Origin: Planctomycetota bacterium
GTDB taxonomy: Bacteria > Planctomycetota > Planctomycetia > Pirellulales > UBA1268
Direction: 5' to 3'
NCBI GenBank assembly: GCA_027622795.1
Contig: JAQBZA010000252.1
Coordinates: 1 to 5,309, forward strand
Length of the DNA stretch: 5,309 nucleotides
Shown: one piece after another, positions 1 to 5,282 of the stretch
How positions within the stretch are numbered: position 1 is the first letter of the stretch
Layout: the number at the start of each line of letters is the position of its first letter
Notes under the pieces: model-generated
Told to the model about the DNA's origin: nothing
What the model saw: only the letters and a program-made list of their open reading frames with translations
Databases searched by the model: none
Translations under genes and position numbers: made by a program

Positions 1-11
1 TGACGGGTAGC

Positions 12-476
12 CTAACCGGGATCGCCGAGCGAGGCAAGATAGGTTTCGCAGGCTTTTTTCACCGCCGGCCGGGGGTGTTCCTTGGCGGCCCAGGTGATGT
101 AGTCCTGCCCCCGCCGGCTGCGAGCCACCTCGCCGAGCGTCTGCCCGTCGAACCGGCCGCCCCGGAGGACGAAATCGGCGCCCTCGGCTGGCGGCGGCAG
201 ATGCCCCTTGATCACCGGCGACCACTGCCCCGTCCCGCAGAAACAGCACTCGAGCCGCCACTGTCCGCGATCCTCGTCGAGGATGTCGTGGCACTGGGCC
301 TGACAGTTCTGGTCAAGGCAGGCCACGCCGTTGTCCAGGCGACCGAGGGGTGGCACCGATTCCCCTAGATAAATAAGGGGGTTTTCCGGTGCCGGCTTTT
401 CGGCAGGAGGGGGGGCCAACTTGCGCGCGCGGCGCTTCTGTGGCTCTTTGGGCGATGTGTCGAATAGCAGGCTCAC
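12..476 (-). CDS. Small Cys-rich protein with ExoX C-terminal-like (DUF3820-type) domain
   Basis: The 154-residue product has three parts. Residues 1-35 are basic and Pro-rich (PQKRRARK near 12-19), probably disordered and suited to nucleic-acid contact. Residues 50-82 hold C53, C58, C62, H63, C77, C78 and C80, with WRLECCFCGTG looking like a zinc-ribbon knuckle; the exact ligands cannot be decided. Residues 102-147 (FVLRGGRFDGQTLGEVA, later DYITWAA and ACETYL) resemble the small domain at the C-terminus of exodeoxyribonuclease X and in DUF3820 proteins, whose usual pattern is F-GKYKGK-T-EV followed by YL-W. No exonuclease active-site domain accompanies it. The start is GTG in a GTGA overlap with the helicase stop, with GGAG 8 nt upstream, so it is probably translated by coupling with the helicase. 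The stop is TAG. I infer an accessory nucleic-acid-binding protein of the replication module; the enzymatic function, if any, is unknown. The gene is convincing, and the domain call is moderate. Confidence 0.85.
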   Translation of the reverse strand: MSLLFDTSPKEPQKRRARKLAPPPAEKPAPENPLIYLGESVPPLGRLDNGVACLDQNCQAQCHDILDEDRGQWRLECCFCGTGQWSPVIKGHLPPPAEGADFVLRGGRFDGQTLGEVARSRRGQDYITWAAKEHPRPAVKKACETYLASLGDPG

Positions 477-2128
477 AGCGGCAACTCCATTCGGTACTTG
501 GCTCTGGGGTCATGGGCTACGATCAACTTGTGCTTCGCCCTGGTGCAGGCGACGTACTCAATTCGCCTTTCCTCGGCGAATTTCGCGTCGTCGCTGTCCT
601 CGGCCATCCGGGTTCGCTTGCCCTGAGTCGTGAGCAGCACAACCTTGGACGCCTCCATCCCCTTGGCGGAATGCACCGTCCCGATGCGAATCTTCGGGTC
701 ACTGACGGCCTCGACGCCCCATTCCTTGGCTGCCCTGACCCACTTCGCCCCGCCGTCCGGCAGGCCGCTCCACGAGCCGTTGGCAATCGCCTCGCGGAGA
801 TGCTCAGTCGCGCCAAGCTCGACCAAGTCTTCGGGGTAGATGCGGTCATACCGCTCGCTCAAACCCTTCTTCCACTGGCTTTTGCTCCCCCTGGCAAGCC
901 ACTCCCGGCCGTCCGTCGTCTTCGACGGGAGCATCTCGAGGATGTTCCCCCACTGATCGCCGCCGATCGCCTGGCCGTGCTGGAGGCTCCATAGGCCAGC
1001 CATGCCGCGGTCGCGGTTCAGCGATCCTTCCTTCGCTTTGACGTATCGGAACGGCACCCCGATGTCTTCGAGAACTGCCCTGATCTTCGAGACGTTGTGG
1101 TTCGTCCTGGCAATGACCAGCGTCTCCTCGTCGGGCCGAAGATCAGCCAGATCGTCCTCGAAGTTGTCGCTCTCGATGACCCGCCCGTCGTGGTCGGCCG
1201 GCGCGATTCCGCGATCCCAGTAATCAGGCAGACGCTGGAGGCATCGCTCGGCCAACTCCATGATCGGTGCGGGGCACCGCCACGACTTCGGCATGATGTG
1301 CTGCTTAGTAGCCTCCCAACGCATGAAATGGTCGCTGGAAGCCCCGGCCCACGAATACAGAACCTGATACGGGTCGCCGACCAGCCAGGCCCACTTGCAG
1401 GAGTCGCCAGTCACGAGCCGCCGGCAGGCGAGGTCAAGCAGCCGGCTGGCATCCTGGGCCTCGTCGAAAATCCACCCCACGACCTCATCTGGCACCTGGC
1501 CCTCCGGGGCCACCTCGATCGGCCCAATCTCTGGGTCGAACTTGAGCCCCACAAACCTCGACAACAGGTCGGTGAAGTCGCAGCGAGCGTCGAGCCGCTT
1601 GGCCTGCTCGAACATCTCAATCCGCTTGATGACCTCATCCGCCGACGGAGCATCCGGGTCTTGGTCGGCCTCCACGATCTCCCGCAGGGGCCGGCAGACG
1701 TTCCTGGAAAGCGACCAGTAGTTCAGGGCCGCCGCGGCCACCTCGTCGCCCGTGTAGACGCCGATGCCACCCTCGTCCTCGTCGATTGAGAACGCCACGT
1801 CGCTGCCGATCGCCTCGGATACCCACTTCGTATCCTCCTTGCTGCTGCCGATGATCTCGCCGCGGCTGACCTTCAACTGCCGGTAGCAGACAGAATGGGC
1901 TGTCCGAAACCACCCATGCTGCATCAACTCCTCTGGCGGAACGCCCCATGCCCTCCCACAACGCATAGCAGCCTCTGTGCGGGCCGCTCTCGTGAAAGAC
2001 GAAAAGCCGAGGGCGAATGGGTTTCCGCCCGTCTCAGGGCGTTCTAGGGCCTTCTCGGCTATTCCCTTCATCATCGCCGTCTTTCCGGTTCCTGCCCCGC
2101 CGATCGCCCGAAGGCACTGGACGCTCAT
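473..2128 (-). CDS. Superfamily 1 (UvrD/Rep-type) DNA helicase
   Basis: This 551-residue protein is an ATP-driven DNA helicase or translocase, presumably 3'-to-5' as is known for the UvrD family. The motifs occur in order: Walker A GGAGTGKT (10-17), Ia FSSFTRAAR (42-50), Walker B FDEAQDAS (221-228), III VGDPYQVLYSWAGA (250-263), IV SWRCP (282-286), VIARTNHN (338-345), V TVHSAKGMEASKVVLLT (484-500) and VI YVACTRAKHKLIV (525-537). It is shorter than chromosomal UvrD, Rep or PcrA (roughly 670-730 residues). The Walker A begins nine residues from the N-terminus, so the N-terminal Q motif is absent. The ATG start is firm: a strong Shine-Dalgarno (AAGGAG, 6 nt spacing) precedes it, and an in-frame TGA sits two codons upstream and rules out a longer start. 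The stop TGA overlaps the next gene's GTG. Lying directly after a prim-pol, it probably acts as the replicative or repair helicase of the same element. Fold assignment is near certain; polarity and role are inferred. Confidence 0.95.
   Translation of the reverse strand: MSVQCLRAIGGAGTGKTAMMKGIAEKALERPETGGNPFALGFSSFTRAARTEAAMRCGRAWGVPPEELMQHGWFRTAHSVCYRQLKVSRGEIIGSSKEDTKWVSEAIGSDVAFSIDEDEGGIGVYTGDEVAAAALNYWSLSRNVCRPLREIVEADQDPDAPSADEVIKRIEMFEQAKRLDARCDFTDLLSRFVGLKFDPEIGPIEVAPEGQVPDEVVGWIFDEAQDASRLLDLACRRLVTGDSCKWAWLVGDPYQVLYSWAGASSDHFMRWEATKQHIMPKSWRCPAPIMELAERCLQRLPDYWDRGIAPADHDGRVIESDNFEDDLADLRPDEETLVIARTNHNVSKIRAVLEDIGVPFRYVKAKEGSLNRDRGMAGLWSLQHGQAIGGDQWGNILEMLPSKTTDGREWLARGSKSQWKKGLSERYDRIYPEDLVELGATEHLREAIANGSWSGLPDGGAKWVRAAKEWGVEAVSDPKIRIGTVHSAKGMEASKVVLLTTQGKRTRMAEDSDDAKFAEERRIEYVACTRAKHKLIVAHDPRAKYRMELPL
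485..488 (-). promoter_or_regulatory. Shine-Dalgarno of the 154-residue gene inside the helicase end
   Basis: GGAG on the minus strand lies 8 nt before the GTG at 476 and is formed by the helicase codons for Met-Glu-Leu. It supports the GTG start and translational coupling through the GTGA stop/start overlap (473-476). Confidence 0.7.
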
Positions 2129-2129
2129 T

Positions 2130-2148
2130 TTTCACTCCTTTTGTGAAA
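2130..2148 (-). promoter_or_regulatory. Small dyad around the helicase ribosome binding site
   Basis: TTTCAC (2130-2135) and GTGAAA (2143-2148) are perfect 6-bp arms around a 7-nt loop. In the minus-strand mRNA the loop carries AAAAGGA, most of the helicase Shine-Dalgarno. It could be an mRNA hairpin that presents or modulates the site, or a DNA operator. The stem is short and AT-rich, so it would be weak as RNA. Confidence 0.35.
2135..2140 (-). promoter_or_regulatory. Shine-Dalgarno of the helicase gene
   Basis: AAGGAG on the minus strand stands 6 nt before the ATG at 2128. It lies largely within the loop of a small dyad (2130-2148), which may affect its accessibility. Confidence 0.8.
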
Positions 2149-2157
2149 TGGACGCTC

Positions 2158-2188
2158 TGGACGGATGTTAAAATAGGTTTTCCGTCCA
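2158..2188. promoter_or_regulatory. 8-bp inverted repeat between prim-pol and helicase genes
   Basis: TGGACGGA (2158-2165) and TCCGTCCA (2181-2188) form a perfect inverted repeat with an AT-rich 15-nt spacer, entirely within the intergenic gap. No T-run follows on either strand, so it does not look like a standard intrinsic terminator. It is more consistent with an operator, an origin element or an mRNA stem-loop. Its arms are members of the surrounding 7-mer cluster. Confidence 0.5.
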
Positions 2189-2198
2189 CCCTAAACCC

Positions 2199-4001
2199 TT
2201 ACGCACCAACGACTTCCGACTCATGGACGGTGGACGGTGAGTGATTTTCAGTTTTCGGAAAATTCAATTCGACTTCCCCCTTTAATAGGCGAACTCCGTC
2301 CACCCCCGACGCCAGGGACTCCAGGGCCGCCACCCACTCCCGCGTGAACACGATGTATTCAAGCCTCCCCGACGGGAATCGGTGCCGTTTGTGGACGAGG
2401 TCTTTGGCGTGCATGATCTCCAGCAGCTTGTTCCTGATCTTGTTCCGCTCCCCGACGGCCACGTCGTGGGTGCGGCTGATCTCCTCCCAGACCTTTCCCC
2501 ACTGGAACCAGAGTTCGTCGGGTGTCACCCAGCACGGCCGCCCAGACTCGTTCGGCTCTGGCTTCTCCTCGTCCTTGGCCTTCGTGGCCTTCCTGAACGT
2601 CTTCAGGAGGTAGCCGGCCAACTCGGCGTATCGCTTGCTGGCGGTGCCGACCTCGATGTCGTCATCAGCCGACTTTCGGGCCATCAACTGCTCCATGATG
2701 CCTGGGATGCTCACCCCGCCGGTCTTCTTGCTGGCATCGACCCCTTTCCAGACGGCAACCCACTTCTTCGAGTCCCCGTCGAGGATCACCCGATGGGTCG
2801 CGTTGAACACCGCGGAGGCCACCTTCGCGGCCGACCGGAACGTGTCGAGTGTCATGTTGACCCGCCCGCCGCACGGCGTCCGGCGCCACTGGGGCACGAC
2901 AAGCACGATCTCCGGCGGATCGCCCTTGATCATCTCGATCCGCCACGTCCCGACGCGGTAGCCTCGCACCTCGCCGGCCTGGTACGGATCAAGGCCGTGG
3001 GCCTCGAGCCCGACGACTGCAACGGCGTCCTCGGGATTGACTTCCTCCTCAAGCTTCTCGGCCTCGTCCCTGACGGCACTCTCGGTCAGGTCAGACGGGG
3101 CCGCCACCCAGCCCTTCTCCTGCTTCTTGCGGTAATACTCGAAGCAAGAGTTGATGATCTGGAGCGCCTCGTCGGTCGTCTTCGGCGGCTTGATGTACTT
3201 CTCGTTGGCGTCCCGAATCTCCTGCGTCAGCACCGCCCGCCGGTGCGGCGAGAGCGGGTCGCGGTCGTTGACGATCTTGTTCCAGGCCCAGAGCAGCAGC
3301 GCGTGGTGCCGGCCCTCGCCGTCGTGAACCTCGCGGAAGACCAGCGGCCCCTCGTACTTGATCATCCCGCCGCTTCCGGCCCCGCCGGCCGCCGCCGCGT
3401 TGGAAATCTGAACCAGCAGAATCTTCGGTGTCTCGGCGATGTCGATGTCGTCGATCGACAGGTCAGGCTTCCATTTGTATTGCACGCCCGTGTGATGCCA
3501 CGAGGGTGGCAGGACGCTCTGAATCTGCCTGCCCCCGGCCCCCAGCCGGCACTCCAGCCCGCCGGGCTTCTGGACGCCGCCGCAGTCAGCAAGAGAGTCG
3601 TGCCAGCGGGTCAACTGGTGCGTGCTTTTGCCGCTCGTCCACGCCGGCGTGATCAGTTCGTGCAGCCCCAGCGACTCGCGGAAGGCCGTGGCCTCGGGGG
3701 AGTCGTCTTCGTTGTCGATGACGCCGCCGTCGGGGCCGAGGAGGACGCCGACGTTGAACGGCACACCGTCATCCCATTCAAGCAGATCATCCTCTGAGCG
3801 GGCGTAGCGATCGCCCCACTCGATGCCCACCGGATGCTTGCCGCAGTTCCTGTGCTTTGAGCCGCCCACACGGCACTCCGCATCGCCGCATGTGCATCGC
3901 CCGTCTGGATGGATGCCGTGCAGCCGCACGATGCGGAGCCCCTTCGACAGGTAGAGGGCGCACCACTTGAATGTCTCGTTGAAATCAAACTCGAATGCCA
4001 C
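2199..4001 (-). CDS. Bifunctional DNA primase/polymerase (AEP prim-pol)
   Basis: This 600-residue protein probably makes primers and extends DNA for a mobile replicon. The N-terminal prim-pol domain spans about residues 8-195. It has a Cys cluster (C36, C38, C43, C53) leading into GKHP, as in prim-pols with a small zinc knuckle. The catalytic acidic motif is VIDNEDD (D96, E98), a DxE version of the usual DxD. Next come TSGKSTH (122-128), corresponding to the T-SG-GxH strand, and LECRLGAGG then VLPPSWHHTG (149-172), matching the R-G-GG and PPS-H-G motifs. Residues about 228-293 (GEGRHH... to PKTTDEALQIINSCFEYY) look like a primase C-terminal (PriCT-type) helical domain. Residues 345-440 form an unassigned domain. 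Residues 487-560 could be a winged helix. No Walker A or B is present, so the helicase is not fused as in many prim-pol replicases; it is the next gene. The start is GTG, supported by the Shine-Dalgarno AAGGAGGTGA 6 nt away measured from GGAGG. The stop is TAA. Confidence 0.92.
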   Translation of the reverse strand: MAFEFDFNETFKWCALYLSKGLRIVRLHGIHPDGRCTCGDAECRVGGSKHRNCGKHPVGIEWGDRYARSEDDLLEWDDGVPFNVGVLLGPDGGVIDNEDDSPEATAFRESLGLHELITPAWTSGKSTHQLTRWHDSLADCGGVQKPGGLECRLGAGGRQIQSVLPPSWHHTGVQYKWKPDLSIDDIDIAETPKILLVQISNAAAAGGAGSGGMIKYEGPLVFREVHDGEGRHHALLLWAWNKIVNDRDPLSPHRRAVLTQEIRDANEKYIKPPKTTDEALQIINSCFEYYRKKQEKGWVAAPSDLTESAVRDEAEKLEEEVNPEDAVAVVGLEAHGLDPYQAGEVRGYRVGTWRIEMIKGDPPEIVLVVPQWRRTPCGGRVNMTLDTFRSAAKVASAVFNATHRVILDGDSKKWVAVWKGVDASKKTGGVSIPGIMEQLMARKSADDDIEVGTASKRYAELAGYLLKTFRKATKAKDEEKPEPNESGRPCWVTPDELWFQWGKVWEEISRTHDVAVGERNKIRNKLLEIMHAKDLVHKRHRFPSGRLEYIVFTREWVAALESLASGVDGVRLLKGEVELNFPKTENHSPSTVHESEVVGA

Positions 4002-5214
4002 GTCTCACCTCCTTGCGGGCCTTTTCCATTGCCCTGTTCTCTTCCAGGGCCAAGTGCAGATCGCTGTCGCTCTTGCCGTTGTTGCACGGCCGGCAGAGCG
4101 TCCATAGGTTCGGAATCTCAGTCTTCCCGCCTTTCGCCACGGCGATGATGTGGTCGCACTCTAGCTTGACTCCGTCGTCGGCCGTCATACCGCACAACCG
4201 GCACCTGTGCCCGTCGCGGCGGAAGACGTGAAACCTCATCCTGCTAGGAATGTGTGTCCTAAAGACTTCCGGCAGTTCCTTGTGCTCCTCAAGTTCCTTC
4301 TCGGGGCCGAGGTAGCCCGTTGGAACCTGGGACATATCCTTCGGAATCACAACGCACCCTGATCGCAGCTTCAGCGCCGGGACGGTTCTCCCAGGCCCAG
4401 TGTGGAAGAGGGCCAAGTGCGGCGACCGCCAGTGCGGCGACGTGGCCCTCTCAATCTCCAGCGAGCGGCCAATGTCGAAGCCGCGGCCCTGCCGGCGAGC
4501 GGCCCGCTTCTCAAGCCACCGCTTCCGCGACTCGTCGGACGTGGCGTCATACTCTTCGCGGTCGGCGGCCAGGATCGCGGGCGTGATCAGGTCTGTGCCG
4601 CGGGCAAGGAGTCCGATAAAGGCAAGCAACCGCACAAGAAAGTTCGACTCTTCCTTGCTCCTGCCGTCAGCCTCCGGCATTACTACGGGGGCGTCAGAAA
4701 AACCGTCAGTGAACCCTAGTGGAAGCGTATCGGCCACCAACTCATCTCGTATGTCCCCGCTTGATGGATAGTAGGCCCAAACCCAAGCGAGAGGCTCAGA
4801 GGTTCTCTGCACAATGCCTCCGAGCGGCACTGTGCCCATCGAGAAAAACGGCTTGGCCCTGCTCTCATGGAATCCGAGCCTCGTGCTGATTTTCTGCTCC
4901 GAGGGGACACGCAACAGTGCGGCCTTGATCCCGAGGGGTTCGCTGCCGCCGGCAAATCTCAGCAAAAGATTTCTTGTCGGAAACTTAATGTCCCCCCACT
5001 TCATGTTCAGGGAAGTCTTTTGGCAAAGTTCTACCGCGATCGGGTAGACGTTATAGAACGGTCTATCGTGCTTCAGCCAAGAAGCCTCAAGTGGCCCGCG
5101 AACAGAGCACACCTCGTCGTTGTTTTGTGGCGTCTGCAAATACTCTTCTATAAATTGCAGCGCCGTGCCCCTGAACCCAGGCGGCTTCATCGTCCTGTAG
5201 TTGTGAAACTGCAT
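3985..5214 (-). CDS. HNH endonuclease domain protein with an unassigned N-terminal region
   Basis: The protein is 409 residues from the chosen start. The C-terminal part (about residues 325-385) is a treble-clef HNH nuclease: C338-x2-C341, then D354-H355, N369 and C374-x2-C377-N378, followed by GKS. The two CxxC pairs should hold a structural zinc, while H355 and the Asn residues form the metal-dependent active site that nicks or cuts DNA. Residues 1-320 match no family I can name. They contain a basic stretch (about 228-245) and then the motif SPHWRSPH with a following GPGR (residues 259-276), which recalls HWRxxH...GPGR motifs in uncharacterised phage and actinobacterial proteins (from memory). 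I see no signal peptide; residues 192-205 are hydrophobic but too short for a membrane helix. I chose the ATG at 5214 because GGAGG lies 5 nt upstream; an ATG at 5226 (four residues longer) has a poorly spaced site. The end overlaps the primase start by 17 bp. The nuclease domain is secure; the role (homing, defence or replication processing) is open. Confidence 0.88.
   Translation of the reverse strand: MQFHNYRTMKPPGFRGTALQFIEEYLQTPQNNDEVCSVRGPLEASWLKHDRPFYNVYPIAVELCQKTSLNMKWGDIKFPTRNLLLRFAGGSEPLGIKAALLRVPSEQKISTRLGFHESRAKPFFSMGTVPLGGIVQRTSEPLAWVWAYYPSSGDIRDELVADTLPLGFTDGFSDAPVVMPEADGRSKEESNFLVRLLAFIGLLARGTDLITPAILAADREEYDATSDESRKRWLEKRAARRQGRGFDIGRSLEIERATSPHWRSPHLALFHTGPGRTVPALKLRSGCVVIPKDMSQVPTGYLGPEKELEEHKELPEVFRTHIPSRMRFHVFRRDGHRCRLCGMTADDGVKLECDHIIAVAKGGKTEIPNLWTLCRPCNNGKSDSDLHLALEENRAMEKARKEVRRGIRV
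4005..4014 (-). promoter_or_regulatory. Extended Shine-Dalgarno of the prim-pol gene
   Basis: The minus strand reads AAGGAGGTGA, a ten-base match to the 16S rRNA anti-Shine-Dalgarno, with 6 nt between GGAGG and the GTG start at 4001. It lies inside the last codons of the HNH gene (Lys-Glu-Val-Arg), so the prim-pol can initiate efficiently despite its GTG codon and may be made at a higher level than the gene before it. Confidence 0.85.
4407..4451. repeat. Direct repeat nested in an inverted repeat within the HNH gene
   Basis: The 11-mer AGTGCGGCGAC occurs at 4416-4426 and again at 4431-4441 (15-bp period). It is flanked by the 9-bp inverted repeat AGAGGGCCA (4407-4415) and TGGCCCTCT (4443-4451). 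The direct repeat encodes the two Ser-Pro-His units of SPHWRSPH, so protein constraint may explain it, but the flanking stem adds a possible RNA hairpin. Confidence 0.5.
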
Positions 5215-5219
5215 CGAAA

Positions 5220-5224
5220 CCTCC
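5220..5224 (-). promoter_or_regulatory. Shine-Dalgarno that decides the HNH gene start
   Basis: On the minus strand GGAGG lies 5 nt before the ATG at 5214-5212. The alternative in-frame ATG at 5226 has only AAGGA, 3 nt away and too close. I therefore prefer the start that gives MQFHNY over the one that gives MEVSMQFHNY. Confidence 0.65.
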
Positions 5225-5246
5225 ATGCTTCCTTGTGTTCAGAAAC

Positions 5247-5282
5247 CCTCCCCGGCCCCGCAAGTCGCAGGGGCCGGGGAGG
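5247..5282 (-). terminator. Perfect 13-bp GC hairpin upstream of the HNH gene
   Basis: Arms at 5247-5259 and 5270-5282 are exact reverse complements (CCTCCCCGGCCCC and its partner) around a 10-nt loop. On the minus strand the hairpin is followed by GTTTCT, a very short T-tract; on the plus strand it is followed by TCGTTCC. It may be an intrinsic terminator of a gene beyond the window edge, or a leader structure of this operon. Only 32 nt lie between the hairpin and the HNH start, which leaves little room for a promoter downstream of it. Confidence 0.45.

Larger units (their letters stand above)
2118..2302. repeat. Cluster of seven TGGACG(G/C) repeats, iteron-like
   Basis: Copies read on the plus strand begin at 2118 (TGGACGC), 2149 (TGGACGC), 2158, 2224 and 2231 (all TGGACGG). 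Inverted copies (CCGTCCA) lie at 2182-2188 and 2296-2302. The copies at 2149 and 2158 are tandem with a 9-bp period, and those at 2224 and 2231 are tandem with a 7-bp period. The 10-mer TCCGTCCACC occurs exactly at 2181-2190 and 2295-2304. The cluster spans the end of the prim-pol gene, the 70-bp gap and the first codons of the helicase gene. It surrounds an AT-rich patch (about 2243-2271, 21 of 29 bases A/T) in otherwise GC-rich DNA. A cluster like this can be a replication origin (iterons plus melting region) or an operator array. The sequence does not decide between these, and chance repetition in coding DNA is not excluded. Confidence 0.6.

Noticed and set aside
389..994. A 201-codon plus-strand open frame across the helicase and small-gene junction
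   Set aside because: It spans two well-supported minus-strand genes and shows no domain of its own.
1097..1789. A 230-codon plus-strand open frame opposite the helicase gene
   Set aside because: It is antisense to the helicase motifs, has no recognisable domain, and its composition is that of a codon-bias shadow.
473..2128. RecD/Dda-type (SF1B) helicase or an AddA/RecB nuclease-helicase
   Set aside because: The motifs DEAQD, GDPYQ, VHSAKG and VACTRAK fit the UvrD/Rep (SF1A) group, and the protein ends right after motif VI with no nuclease domain.
2158..2188. Intrinsic terminator after the prim-pol gene
   Set aside because: The stem is only 8 bp with a long AT spacer, and no T-run follows on either strand.
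2129..2198. Possible minus-strand promoter with TATTTT as a -10 box in the gap before the helicase
   Set aside because: No acceptable -35 hexamer lies 15-19 nt upstream, and the AT-rich bases are the spacer of the inverted repeat.
2382..3797. A 471-codon open frame on the plus strand opposite the prim-pol gene
   Set aside because: The product is rich in Pro, Arg, Leu and Val without recognisable motifs, and it is antisense to a gene with clear prim-pol motifs. Long antisense frames are expected from GC-rich third positions.
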